Below, piece after piece: positions 43,605 to 52,526 of a DNA stretch of 64,000 nucleotides. The position numbers were made by a program, and so were the translations under genes. Below the pieces are notes generated by a model, which had not been told where the DNA came from, did no database searches, and saw only the letters and a list, made by a program, of their open reading frames with translations. The stretch comes from SKPS01 sp964469215 (GTDB taxonomy: Bacteria > Bacteroidota > Bacteroidia > Bacteroidales > SKPS01). The stretch's first letter is position 1, and each line of letters starts with the position of its first letter. The stretch spans positions 87,754-151,753 of the forward strand of contig CAYXYB010000005.1 of assembly GCA_964469215.1 (NCBI GenBank), written 5' to 3'.

Positions 43605-45545
43605 TTACTTTCTTACAATGATCTTCGATTGCCCTATGATTTCCCCGCTTTGCCTGTCATACACTCTTGCCATATAGATTCCACCCGGCAGCTCCGTGAT
43701 GTCGGCACTGCTCTCTACGATGCGGTCGTAAACCCTTTTGCCGCTGGTGTTAAACATCTCCAGACGGCAGGAGTTGCTGCCTTCCTGCTTTCCCTCTGTT
43801 AAAATATTAAGGTTGTTGTATGCAGGGTTGGGGAAAAATTTTACCCCTGCAATGCTATTCCTGCCGGGAACACTGATATATGCATCCCCGGTGCTTCCCA
43901 GTACCGGTCTTATCATTACCGTGCCTGTATACTGCGACATCAGCCAGTCGCCAGCCACGTTGAACCGTAACTGGTACTTCGAATCATAGTTTCTGTCGTA
44001 CCCCACATTAAGCATTGTGCCCGACTTCTGACTCCAGCCGATAAAAAATGACCCATTCACCGGCACAGGCCTCTCCAGCTCATAAGTGTGGTACTGGTTT
44101 AAACCCTCGTGGAATACAGGCCTTACCTCCTCCTGGGTGTACAGGGTGTCGCCCGGCAGAGTGTCACCTTGTGACCCGATAACCGCATTCCATACCGTAA
44201 GCACAAACTCAATGTCGTTTGAATTATCATTTGTCTGATTGAAGAACATCTGAATGCTTTTAAGAGTGTCAGGTATATTGAGATCGAAACGTACCCCGGC
44301 CATCATTACAGCATTGGGATTGGAAGAACTGAGCCCGTATCCCGCTTCTGCTGACCCGTCGTCGTAAGCATAGTAGTTGTAGAACTTCTGATAAAACCTT
44401 ACGGTATCATTTGTCCTGATAACCTCATCGATGGTGCTGAAAGGTTGTAACCATGCCATCAGTTCGAAATCGGCGTAAGGCATCGACGGGGCAGCGAAGA
44501 CATACTGCTCGAAACCGGTTCCGCTGTTGGGCGACATCACTGCGTCGTAAGGCATGGGGAGGTTGCCATAGTTGAAGAAGGGAGGAGTATATGATGCCCC
44601 TCCGTTGAGGGATACAACTGAATAGCGCATGTTTACAGGGCTGGTAACATTATGGTAGTAGGCCGAGAAAGGTATTGCCACACTATGGTGCATTTCATTT
44701 GCTGCATTTGGCAGAAACTGTTTCCAGGGCATGCTCCTGTATCTCTTCAACAATGATTTTGGGTAGTCGCGGAAGGTTATGTCGTTGCGTATCATGGTGT
44801 CGTTGATGCTCTGCCCTGTGTTGAGGTATATATAGTCTATATGCCACTGGTCAACGTTGCCGCCCCAGTCCGGGAGTGAGACATCGGTAATGCTGGCATA
44901 GTTGCGGAAGCGGAAGCGGAATTCCGGTGAGAAGAAAAGGTTGCTGTCGACCGGAAGGAGAACCATTGCGAAGGGTTTTCCTTTGAGGGCAATAAACTGA
45001 TCTAGAGTACGCCCCCTGTCGGCCCAGATATTAACCCATTTCTGCAGCCCCTCCGACCAGAATTCCAGCACCAGTGAGTCGTCGCGTTCAGGGGCATTGC
45101 CAATACCCTGGGGTTGATAGAAGAAGCTCATATAGACCGAGTCGCTCTGCTTCATGGCGCTAAGGTCAATATCTTGTGAGGTAAGGGTGTCGGCAGGAAA
45201 CGGAAAGGCAGTGGCAATGTCATAAATAGCACCATCCCGGTCAAGGGCATCAAAGGTAGCCACCCCAATGGAAGGGGCACCAACAGGGTAGTCGTGATTT
45301 ACAAAGACGTTGTCATCGCTCCATTTTGTTGGGTTTGGATACCACCTGCCGTCAGAAAAATCCTCCAGGAACGGAAGTGTCAGGGTTGCCTTTGATTGCC
45401 CTGTGGCATGGTGAACCTTGTTCTTCATCATCACAGGGTTCACCATCAGAGGAACCACAACCTCCTGCCCGGAAGCGTCCCTGATGCCTGCTAAAAACAT
45501 TAACAGCGTGATATACAGACAAATTTTACCTGCCCTTTTCTTCAT
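43605..45545 (-). CDS. Secreted T9SS-sorted protein, unknown function, 646 aa
   Basis: A signal peptide (to about residue 26, ASGQE) and a C-terminal T9SS type A sorting domain (about 565-646, starting GVKFFPNPAYNNLNILTE and ending QSKIIVRK) frame a body with no enzymatic motif that I recognise. The region LPFLEDFSDGRWYPNPTKWSDD (about 57-78; first half LPFLEDFSDGRW) is a pattern often seen in Bacteroidota gliding-type and adhesion proteins. The body alternates beta-rich Trp/Tyr segments typical of jelly-roll domains. T9SS export across the outer membrane and attachment to A-type LPS is expected (family knowledge). It sits between the PASTA and rluD genes with gaps near 12 nt, so one operon. 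Confidence 0.85.
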   Translation of the reverse strand: MKKRAGKICLYITLLMFLAGIRDASGQEVVVPLMVNPVMMKNKVHHATGQSKATLTLPFLEDFSDGRWYPNPTKWSDDNVFVNHDYPVGAPSIGVATFDALDRDGAIYDIATAFPFPADTLTSQDIDLSAMKQSDSVYMSFFYQPQGIGNAPERDDSLVLEFWSEGLQKWVNIWADRGRTLDQFIALKGKPFAMVLLPVDSNLFFSPEFRFRFRNYASITDVSLPDWGGNVDQWHIDYIYLNTGQSINDTMIRNDITFRDYPKSLLKRYRSMPWKQFLPNAANEMHHSVAIPFSAYYHNVTSPVNMRYSVVSLNGGASYTPPFFNYGNLPMPYDAVMSPNSGTGFEQYVFAAPSMPYADFELMAWLQPFSTIDEVIRTNDTVRFYQKFYNYYAYDDGSAEAGYGLSSSNPNAVMMAGVRFDLNIPDTLKSIQMFFNQTNDNSNDIEFVLTVWNAVIGSQGDTLPGDTLYTQEEVRPVFHEGLNQYHTYELERPVPVNGSFFIGWSQKSGTMLNVGYDRNYDSKYQLRFNVAGDWLMSQYTGTVMIRPVLGSTGDAYISVPGRNSIAGVKFFPNPAYNNLNILTEGKQEGSNSCRLEMFNTSGKRVYDRIVESSADITELPGGIYMARVYDRQSGEIIGQSKIIVRK

Positions 45546-45557
45546 CTCTTTTTGTTG

Positions 45558-46154
45558 TTAAAATCCTTCAATCATATCATCATAATCACCGTCGATTAGA
45601 GTGTCCGCTTCAGGATTACCTGTGCTGACCTCTATATCTACACGGGCACCTTTAGGCAGCCTGTCGCCTTCAAGTATCCGCCTGCCCATATACGAAGCCC
45701 CTATCAACAGCCCTTTATACTCGCCGGGGATCTCTGTAACCCTGCCGGGAATAAGACCATAAGCTTCAAGCTGTGAACGTGCCGACCGCCCTGTATTGCC
45801 AAGGTCAGGTAAGGTTACCATCTCCTGCTGCTTCGAAACCACCGTGAGATGCACAGTGCGGTTACGCTTCACCTCGGTGCCGGGTGATGGATCCTGGTCT
45901 ATGACTATGCCCCCCGGACGCGAATTGTCGTATATCGAGTCAAACACCACAACCTTCATCCCGTTAAGGCCATCCATGGTAGAAATAGCCTCAGGTGTCA
46001 TCCCCGAAAAATCGGGTACTACATAGGTGGAACCATGACGGGTGTAAATGTCCAGAAACCTGAAACCAAGCCAGAACAAGGCGAAGGTAAGACCCACAAC
46101 CAGCAACAGGTTGAGCCGAAATCGCCGTGACCGCAGTACCTCTTTTATCCGCAT
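45558..46154 (-). CDS. PASTA-domain membrane protein
   Basis: The 198-aa protein has a basic N-terminus, one membrane segment (about 14-33) and then two to three PASTA modules (about 45-105, 112-178), seen in TYVVPDFSGMTPEAISTMDG, IDQDPSPGTEVKRNRTVHLTV and VTLPDLGNTGRSARSQLEAYG. PASTA modules bind peptidoglycan stem or muropeptide (family knowledge). No kinase domain is attached. The acidic C-terminus ends DGDYDDMIEGF. It is the first gene of a likely operon with the T9SS cargo and rluD. Confidence 0.9.
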   Translation of the reverse strand: MRIKEVLRSRRFRLNLLLVVGLTFALFWLGFRFLDIYTRHGSTYVVPDFSGMTPEAISTMDGLNGMKVVVFDSIYDNSRPGGIVIDQDPSPGTEVKRNRTVHLTVVSKQQEMVTLPDLGNTGRSARSQLEAYGLIPGRVTEIPGEYKGLLIGASYMGRRILEGDRLPKGARVDIEVSTGNPEADTLIDGDYDDMIEGF

Positions 46155-46339
46155 ATAATTATTGTATGTTTCAGCAACATGGGGTAAAACCGGGTAAACC
46201 CCGTTTTATTGCATTTCATCCGCAAAAATAATAAAAACCTATAAACCCATCCCCCTGCCAATTCATTACCCATAAACTTATCAATATTAAGATCGTGTTA
46301 AAAAAAATCCGGCAACCCGATTTCACCCCCTCTTTTTAT

Positions 46340-46347
46340 TAAATTTG
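46340..46347 (+). promoter_or_regulatory. Candidate -7 element for the O-antigen-ligase-like gene
   Basis: TAAATTTG fits TAnnTTTG, 20 nt before the start codon. No -33 TTG is present at the usual distance. The divergent gap 46155-46367 also holds a CGGG-TAAAC-CCCG hairpin near 46190. Confidence 0.45.
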
Positions 46348-46367
46348 CCTCTTTAAACCATACCACA

Positions 46368-48410
46368 ATGAGCAACAAAACCGTTCAGAAAAAAGTTCAT
46401 AAGAAAGAGCAGCAAAAGACGCAAAGCCCCGTAACACCATATTTCTACATCTTCACCGGCTTTCTCATCCTCTTCATCCCGCTGTTCCACCTCAATTTTG
46501 CAATGGACATTACGCTGATGCCACGAGCACTCGCACTCAGCATCTTCCTGCTGGCATTCACCCTTATAATCCTTGGCAGAAAACACTTCCACAAGTTCAA
46601 CTTCTCCGCAATGCGGGCATGGATATTTCCTGTTGTGCTGGGATACCTGCTCATAACCATAGCCTCGGCATTCTGGGCAGTAAACCCCCGCGAAAGCTTC
46701 TTCGATATGGTGCGAACATCACTCTTCCTGATTGTGATGCTCTATGCAGCAGTTATCTTTACCTCAACCCCCGACTGGCAGAAAAAGATACTCCACCTGG
46801 TGATCATTGCAGCCGCTGTTGCCGTGGTTATCGGACTGGTACAGTATTACAACAAGGTGTTCCTGAGCAATGTAAAGAAACTTGAAGATAACAGGGATGT
46901 TATCTACCTTGTTATGGGAATAATGTCTCATAAAAACGAATTCTCGACACAACTGATGCTCTTCCTCCCATTCCTGGGTTTTGCAATTTACAGGCTCAGA
47001 AAAGGATGGCAGGTGACAGCAATCATTACCACACTTCTGGTTCTTATGATGATACTTATACTGAAGACACGCTCCGTCTGGGTTGGCCTTGCTCTTGGAA
47101 TGATTCTGGCCTCTATAATTATTATCATCTTCCCTGCAAAAATAAGGATGCCTAAAATCCTTAGAATAATTGCTGCGGTAGTTATAATGACAATTATTTC
47201 AGGTTATATATACATCAATTCTCTTCCCGTTAAAAAAGATGATTACTCATTTGTTGGAAGAATCCAAAATATATCCAACCCTGATAGTGAGCATAATATT
47301 AACCGTATCAATGTCTGGAAGGCAACGATGGCGATGATTGGTGAGAAGCCATATCATGGAGTGGGTGCAGGGAACTGGCAGATGTTCATTGCACCATATT
47401 GTAAAGGGATGTTTTATGCAATCAAGCAACTTAACTGGGGCAGGCCCCACAACGACTTCCTCTGGGTGTGGGCAGAGAAAGGGATATTTGCCCTGATACT
47501 CTACCTCTCAATTTTCGGACTGGCAATGGGGTACCTCATCAGGGTTTTTTTCCGAAGCCCTCACGTTAACGATAAGGTGCTTGCACTTCTGATAATGATA
47601 GCAATGACAGGTTATCTCACTGTTTCGTTCTTCTCCTTCCCTTACGAACGAATAAACCATACCGTTTACCTTGCTCTTTTTATGGCATCGGCAATTGTGA
47701 TGAACCAGAGGATAAAACCACCCGCGCCCTATAGCCCAAACCGGACTGCACTTATGATGACCATCCTGGCGGTAACAGCATTCGGTACTATTTACGGCTA
47801 CAACTCGATTCAGATGGAAAGATATATGAAGAAGACCATATCAACCGAAAACGGGGCTGAAAATATTGATAATCCTGAAGTAGCGATACAGCAATACCAG
47901 AAGGCCATTGAATTGGCACAACAGTCAATGAACCCGTTCAGAAGCCTCAACCCAATGTCATACCCACCGGAGTATTATGTGGCAAAGTCCGATTATCAGA
48001 TAGGCAAGCGGCTTATGGCTTCGGGGCAGAAGGAGGCGGCACTTATAAGGTACAACGAATCGCTCAGGGGTTTTGAGCGGACACTGGAGCTCTTCCCCGG
48101 CAATGTCTGGACCATCAGCCGCATGGGGCTGATACACAACGATCTCGGAACATATTACAGCGAAAAGGGGGATACCGCAAAAGCTAATGAGGAGTTTGCA
48201 AAAATGATAGGCAGCCTGGAATATATGATCGAGCTGGTACCTAAACTCAAGCAGGAGCGTAAAGCAATGGCAGGAGCTTACTATAAGATGGGCGATTACC
48301 GGAAAGCTGTCGAAACCCTTAAAAATGTCCCCGGTTATAAAAAAAACAAGGATATAATGCGAAACATTAAGGGGCTTGAAGAGATGATCGCGAAGCAGGA
48401 GAAAGAGTGA
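46368..48410 (+). CDS. O-antigen ligase/Wzy-like membrane protein with C-terminal TPR region
   Basis: The 680-aa protein has about eleven hydrophobic segments over residues 25-475 and the Wzy_C/WaaL hallmark large periplasmic loop, with RINVWKATMAMIGEKPYHGVG near 305-325 and GRPHNDFLWVWAEKGIFALIL near 350. That loop holds the conserved His of the family. The C-terminal 180 residues form TPR-like helices (EAALIRYNESLRGFERTLEL, KMGDYRKAVETLKNVPGY). It could join polysaccharide to lipid A core or polymerise it; sequence alone does not decide. It opens the polysaccharide locus, with the ABC exporter genes downstream. Confidence 0.85.
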   Translation: MSNKTVQKKVHKKEQQKTQSPVTPYFYIFTGFLILFIPLFHLNFAMDITLMPRALALSIFLLAFTLIILGRKHFHKFNFSAMRAWIFPVVLGYLLITIASAFWAVNPRESFFDMVRTSLFLIVMLYAAVIFTSTPDWQKKILHLVIIAAAVAVVIGLVQYYNKVFLSNVKKLEDNRDVIYLVMGIMSHKNEFSTQLMLFLPFLGFAIYRLRKGWQVTAIITTLLVLMMILILKTRSVWVGLALGMILASIIIIIFPAKIRMPKILRIIAAVVIMTIISGYIYINSLPVKKDDYSFVGRIQNISNPDSEHNINRINVWKATMAMIGEKPYHGVGAGNWQMFIAPYCKGMFYAIKQLNWGRPHNDFLWVWAEKGIFALILYLSIFGLAMGYLIRVFFRSPHVNDKVLALLIMIAMTGYLTVSFFSFPYERINHTVYLALFMASAIVMNQRIKPPAPYSPNRTALMMTILAVTAFGTIYGYNSIQMERYMKKTISTENGAENIDNPEVAIQQYQKAIELAQQSMNPFRSLNPMSYPPEYYVAKSDYQIGKRLMASGQKEAALIRYNESLRGFERTLELFPGNVWTISRMGLIHNDLGTYYSEKGDTAKANEEFAKMIGSLEYMIELVPKLKQERKAMAGAYYKMGDYRKAVETLKNVPGYKKNKDIMRNIKGLEEMIAKQEKE

Positions 48411-48465
48411 TGAGTTATGAGTAATAAGCCAACGACCAGCGGCCAAAGAAATAACCCTGTTGCAG

Positions 48466-48496
48466 TTGCATACAAAAAACAAAAAACACTACATTT
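48466..48496 (+). promoter_or_regulatory. Bacteroidota-type promoter upstream of the ABC exporter genes
   Basis: TTG (48466-48468), a 20-nt spacer, and TACATTTG (48489-48496) match the TTG/TAnnTTTG form well. Transcription would start near 48503 and give a leader of about 184 nt before wzm, which is long for this group. Confidence 0.6.
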
Positions 48497-48508
48497 GCCC
48501 TGCTCTCA

Positions 48509-48626
48509 AGGTCTGTTAACAAAGACAACCGGGGAGCGATGGCGTGAAATCAGCATCCGGCAGGCGATACAGGCGGTCCCCGAAAAACCGGATGTGACTG
48601 AGAGGGCGAAGCTGTAGTTTGATACA
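48509..48626 (+). ncRNA. Candidate structured 5' leader (unassigned RNA element) before wzm
   Basis: Complementary pieces are GTCT/AGAC (48510/48522), GGGGA/TCCCC (48530-48534 with 48576-48580), CATCCGG/CCGGATG (48553-48559 with 48587-48593, perfect 7 bp) and the hairpin CTGTA-N6-TACAG (48611-48626). The second and third pairs cross, so they form either a pseudoknot or two mutually exclusive folds. It is GC-richer than its surroundings. It matches no riboswitch class that I know. The remaining leader to 48686 is plain. Confidence 0.4.
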
Positions 48627-48686
48627 GGGATCCCGCAACCTGCCAACATTAATTCATCTCTGCTCTGTCAACAGCTACCTATCATT

Positions 48687-49532
48687 ATGCAACAACAAGA
48701 TACAACGGTTATTAAACCGCATTCCCACCTTCTTCATCTTAATCTCAGGGAGGTCTGGAGATACCGCGATTTATTGATGATGTATGTCAAGCGCGATATA
48801 GTAACATTTTACAAACAGACGATCCTTGGGCCGCTGTGGTTTGTAATACAGCCGGTGCTTACCACGCTGATGTTTATGTTTGTTTTCGGGAACCTGGCAG
48901 GCATATCTACCGACGGAATTCCACAGCCCATTTTCTATTTTTCGGGCATCATCCTGTGGAACTATTTTGCCGACTGCCTTACACGCAACAGCCGCGTATT
49001 CATCGACAACCAGGGTGTTTTTGGAAAGGTCTATTTCCCCCGCCTGGTGGTACCCATCTCGGTTGCCATCTCGAACCTCGTTCGCTTCCTTATCCAGTTT
49101 GTCATTTTCGCCATATTATATGCCTATTATTTCTTCCAACCTGAAAATATTGTTCAGCCAAACATCCATATCCTCCTATTACCACTATTGATATTGATGG
49201 CTGCCGGCCTGAGCCTCGGTTTTGGCATCATCTTCTCTTCTATGACCACCAAGTATCGCGACCTTGCTTTTCTTCTCACCTTCGCCGTTCAACTCTGGAT
49301 GTATATAACACCGGTGATTTATCCCCTTAGCACCATCCCTGCCGACAAGCAATGGCTGATTCTTATCAACCCGATGTCTGCAGTTATAGAAACTTTCAAA
49401 TTTGCAGCTATCGGACAGGGTGTGTTTTCATGGTTACATATTGGATACAGCTTTGCTTTCATGATCGTCCTGCTGTTTACCGGGATAATTGTTTTCAATA
49501 AAATTGAGAAAAGCTTCATGGACACAGTTTGA
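48687..49532 (+). CDS. wzm: Polysaccharide ABC exporter permease (Wzm type)
   Basis: The 281-aa ABC-2 type permease has a cytoplasmic amphipathic N-terminus (LREVWRYRDLLMMYVKRDI), six hydrophobic segments, and the family phrase KQTILGPLWFVIQPVLTTLM near residue 45. With Wzt it moves lipid-linked polysaccharide across the inner membrane (family knowledge). Length is normal. The ATP-binding partner begins 78 nt downstream. Confidence 0.93.
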   Translation: MQQQDTTVIKPHSHLLHLNLREVWRYRDLLMMYVKRDIVTFYKQTILGPLWFVIQPVLTTLMFMFVFGNLAGISTDGIPQPIFYFSGIILWNYFADCLTRNSRVFIDNQGVFGKVYFPRLVVPISVAISNLVRFLIQFVIFAILYAYYFFQPENIVQPNIHILLLPLLILMAAGLSLGFGIIFSSMTTKYRDLAFLLTFAVQLWMYITPVIYPLSTIPADKQWLILINPMSAVIETFKFAAIGQGVFSWLHIGYSFAFMIVLLFTGIIVFNKIEKSFMDTV

Positions 49533-49610
49533 CAAAACAATTTACACTATCATTTCATTTATAGCCTTTTATCTTTTATAATAGAAAAAACCGCCTGACA
49601 CCAACACTGC

Positions 49611-50903
49611 ATGAGTAATATTGCCATTAAGATAGAAAACCTAAGTAAACAATACCGCCTGGGCAAAATTGGCACCGGAACTCTTTCACACGACCTGAAA
49701 AGATGGTGGACAGTGAGTATTCTTGGCAGGGAAGACCCTTACCTGAAGATAGGAGAAGCAAACATCCAGAATACTAAGGGAAATACGGGTTATGTATGGG
49801 CATTACGTGATATCAACCTTGATATACAACAGGGTGAAATACTGGGAATTATAGGTAAAAACGGGGCAGGAAAATCAACATTGCTGAAAATATTATCACG
49901 TATTACCAAACCAACTACAGGAAGAATTACATACAAAGGGCGTGTCGCCTCCCTGCTTGAGATAGGAACCGGTTTTCATCCTGAGATGACCGGAAAGGAA
50001 AACATTTACATGAATGGCGCCATCATGGGGATGACCCGTGGTGAAATTACCGGCAAGCTTGATGAAATTATTGCATTTGCCGGAGTGGAGCGTTATATAG
50101 ACACTCCCGTAAAACGTTACTCCAGCGGAATGCTTGTCCGTTTGGGCTTTGCCATCGCTGCTCATCTTGAACCTGAAATCCTTGTTGTAGATGAGGTTCT
50201 TGCCGTTGGCGATGCCGAATTCCAGAAAAAAGCCATTGGCAAAATGCAGGATGTAAGCAAGGGTGAAGGGAGAACCGTATTGTTTGTGAGTCATAATATG
50301 GGTGCCGTTAGAAACCTTTGTAATGTTGGCATTGTTTTAGAAAATGGAATCAAAGTGTTTGAAGATGAAATAAATGCCGCCGTTGAATATTATCATGCCG
50401 GATTAAAATCAGAAAGTGTTAAGAAGGTAATAATTAATGATGATCACAGAAAAATTCACTGCAACAGAGATGTTGAAGTTTGTACAGTTGAACTGCTCAA
50501 CGAAACTGAAATTGCCACAAATGAACCTGTTTCCATTCTTTTTACATTAAAAAGAAATAACCCCAGGCAAAATGAAGCAAGAATTACAGGCATGCTAAAT
50601 TCAAGCTCCGGAACAAGAGTGGGTTTGTTTTTTTCTAATCATTTTAAAATTCCGACAAACAATGACATTTTTGAAGTTTTGGTTACACTAAATGATCACA
50701 ATCTGGCAAAAGGGCAATATTACTTTGATTTCAATATTGGCACAGGGAATCCCTCTTCAGGTTTAACCGATTTCGATTTGGTCTATAACACCATTTCGTT
50801 AGAAGTTATTTATAATGACTATATTACAAAGGAGCTTATCGCTAAATGGAATTCAAACTGGGGCTTCAATAATTATATGAATGTGAAACTTCAACTACTC
50901 TGA
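49611..50903 (+). CDS. wzt: Polysaccharide ABC exporter ATPase with C-terminal substrate-recognition domain (Wzt type)
   Basis: The 430-aa protein has an ATPase half (about 1-250: Walker A GKNGAGKSTLLK, signature YSSGMLVRLGF, Walker B EILVVDEVLAVGD, switch His in VSHNMGAVR) and a C-terminal Wzt_C-like beta-sandwich (about 285-425). That domain recognises the modified non-reducing end of the exported glycan in studied systems (family knowledge). Base composition changes near 50330: the ATPase half resembles the upstream genes, while the carbohydrate-recognising half is visibly AT-richer like the genes downstream. This suggests the specificity end was exchanged together with the glycan genes (inference). 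Confidence 0.93.
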   Translation: MSNIAIKIENLSKQYRLGKIGTGTLSHDLKRWWTVSILGREDPYLKIGEANIQNTKGNTGYVWALRDINLDIQQGEILGIIGKNGAGKSTLLKILSRITKPTTGRITYKGRVASLLEIGTGFHPEMTGKENIYMNGAIMGMTRGEITGKLDEIIAFAGVERYIDTPVKRYSSGMLVRLGFAIAAHLEPEILVVDEVLAVGDAEFQKKAIGKMQDVSKGEGRTVLFVSHNMGAVRNLCNVGIVLENGIKVFEDEINAAVEYYHAGLKSESVKKVIINDDHRKIHCNRDVEVCTVELLNETEIATNEPVSILFTLKRNNPRQNEARITGMLNSSSGTRVGLFFSNHFKIPTNNDIFEVLVTLNDHNLAKGQYYFDFNIGTGNPSSGLTDFDLVYNTISLEVIYNDYITKELIAKWNSNWGFNNYMNVKLQLL

Positions 50904-50904
50904 T

Positions 50905-51639
50905 ATGAGAATTATCCGATTTCTTGGTAATCAACTTGGATTAGCAGATCTGTCAAAAAAAATAGAAAAAAACAGCAGGATGCTAAATGAATTGAACTGG
51001 GCTGATATCTTTAATAATTCAATTGAGGGTTGCTCCTGGCTAAAAGGTCAGAGCTTTTCGCCGGGAAGGATTGCGGCCGGCTACCCGTGTTTATTTATTC
51101 TTTTTAAAGCTCTTGAGTTAACTAAACCAAAAAATTTGCTGGAATGTGGACTAGGTCAAACCTCCGGCATACTTTTCCGTTATGCAGAAGAATTTAAAGA
51201 TGTAAAAGTAACAACACTCGAACATGATACCGGCTGGATTAATTTTTTTATAAATGAAATGAATATTCCTGCTAATGTTGAAATAATAACTGTGCAAAAC
51301 GTATCAGTCAGTTACAAAGGTGTTGAAACACTAAGCATTAAGGAGATTGAAAAAACCGTTGGCAACAGTAAATTTGACTTAATCCTTATTGATGCACCCT
51401 ATGGGTCTTTGAGATATTCACGTTCTCAGGTACTTTCATTGATACCTGAAAACATAGATCCTGATCATTTTATTCTATTAATTGATGATTATGATCGCTC
51501 AGGTGAAAAAGAGACTTGTCAGGAAATTGAGAACCTTTTTTCGATAAATGATATCAGCAACGTTAAAGGTATTTACAGTGGCACAAAAGATACTGTCATT
51601 TATTGCTCGCCGGACCTGAAATTTTTATCAACTCTTTAA
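50905..51639 (+). CDS. SAM-dependent methyltransferase-like protein
   Basis: The 244-aa protein has a class I methyltransferase-like pattern: a helical lead, KNLLECGLGQTSGIL where a glycine-rich SAM motif I is expected (near 82), TTLEHDTGW with an acidic residue at the end of strand 2 (near 112), FDLILIDAPYGS (near 157) and FILLIDDYDRSG (near 193). The GLGQ variation from GxGxG makes activity uncertain. It starts 1 nt after the wzt stop, so it is translationally coupled. A methyl cap that ends the chain and is read by the Wzt C-terminus is an attractive role, but that is inference. Confidence 0.65.
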   Translation: MRIIRFLGNQLGLADLSKKIEKNSRMLNELNWADIFNNSIEGCSWLKGQSFSPGRIAAGYPCLFILFKALELTKPKNLLECGLGQTSGILFRYAEEFKDVKVTTLEHDTGWINFFINEMNIPANVEIITVQNVSVSYKGVETLSIKEIEKTVGNSKFDLILIDAPYGSLRYSRSQVLSLIPENIDPDHFILLIDDYDRSGEKETCQEIENLFSINDISNVKGIYSGTKDTVIYCSPDLKFLSTL

Positions 51640-51728
51640 TATTAAGATTGATATAAATAATTATTATCGAACAACACCCCTAATTATTAATTTGCTTAAA
51701 CAATAGAAATCACAAGAACCTTTCAACA

Positions 51729-52124
51729 ATGATCAGACTCATCAACCTGCCCAAAATTGAAGACCCTCGTGGTAATCTTACGTATATTGAGCGCGAAAAC
51801 CATATCCCGTTTATAATAAAAAGGGTTTATTGGATTTACGATGTGCCCGGGGGTCAAAACCGTGGCGGCCATGCATTCAAAGAACAGCAAGAGTTTGTGG
51901 TTGCGCTTTCAGGCAGTTTTGATGTGGTGATCCACGATGGCAATAACGAACAACGCTTCCACCTTAACCGTTCCTATTATGGGCTGTATATACCCACAAT
52001 GTTTTGGCGATATATGGACAACTTCTCAACTAATGCTGTTGCCCTTGTACTTTCATCTACCATGTTTCATGAAGAGGATTATATCAGGAACTTTGAAGAA
52101 TTTATCAAACTGTCGGATATATGA
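51729..52124 (+). CDS. Sugar 3,4-ketoisomerase-like cupin, first of a tandem pair (altered active-site motif)
   Basis: The 131-aa FdtA/QdtA/WxcM-type cupin shows the family frame (RVYWIYDVPGG, then EFVVALSGSFDVVIHDG). At the active site it reads RGGHAFKEQ, whereas the family and its neighbour have HAHK: the second His is replaced by Phe. It may therefore be inactive, have shifted chemistry, or pair with the second copy. Its stop overlaps the start of that copy (ATGA), so both are made in step. The substrate family is dTDP-4-keto-6-deoxyglucose from RfbB. Confidence 0.88.
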   Translation: MIRLINLPKIEDPRGNLTYIERENHIPFIIKRVYWIYDVPGGQNRGGHAFKEQQEFVVALSGSFDVVIHDGNNEQRFHLNRSYYGLYIPTMFWRYMDNFSTNAVALVLSSTMFHEEDYIRNFEEFIKLSDI

Positions 52125-52525
52125 AAAACACAGTTTATCACTGCAGTATTATTGAATTGCCAAAGGTTCACAACAGGGCAGGAAACATTACCGCAATTGA
52201 AAACCGGGTGCAAGCCCCATTCGACATACAGCGGGTGTATTATCTTTATGATGTGCCGGGGGGGGAAGGCAGAGGAGGGCATGCCCACAAGGAGCTACAG
52301 CAGTTTATTGTTGCCGTGAGCGGTGCCTTCGACGTGTTGCTTGATGATGGTGTGAACAGAAAAATATTTCATCTCGACAGACCCTTTATTGGTTTGCACA
52401 TTGTGCCCGGTATCTGGAGGGAATTGCTTAACTTCTCCTCAGGTGCTATTTGTTTGGTATTAGCTTCGCATGTTTATGAAGAAGCTGATTATATTAGAAA
52501 TTATCAAACATTTAAAGAACTCTAA
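52121..52525 (+). CDS. dTDP-4-keto-6-deoxyglucose 3,4-ketoisomerase (FdtA/QdtA type)
   Basis: The 134-aa cupin has the complete motif RGGHAHKELQQFIVAVSG (near 48-65) with both active-site His and a preceding YYLYDVPGG. It would move the keto group from C4 to C3, giving dTDP-3-keto-6-deoxyhexose for the transaminase at 54475-55659. Which epimer (galacto, leading to Fuc3N, or gluco, leading to Qui3N) cannot be told from sequence. Its start overlaps the stop of the first copy, and 1 nt separates it from the acetyltransferase. Confidence 0.9.
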   Translation: MKNTVYHCSIIELPKVHNRAGNITAIENRVQAPFDIQRVYYLYDVPGGEGRGGHAHKELQQFIVAVSGAFDVLLDDGVNRKIFHLDRPFIGLHIVPGIWRELLNFSSGAICLVLASHVYEEADYIRNYQTFKEL

Positions 52526-52526
52526 C

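Noticed and set aside
46184..46205. Terminator hairpin upstream of the ligase-like gene
   Set aside because: No gene ends here; both flanking genes start and diverge from it.
48417..48617. 66-aa reading frame between the ligase-like gene and wzm
   Set aside because: It has no recognisable domain, runs across the promoter and the paired leader segments, and is compositionally unlike a protein.
48509..48660. TPP or cobalamin riboswitch (ACTGAGA and ACCTGCC words present)
   Set aside because: The other obligatory motifs and their order are missing, so the words are probably chance matches.
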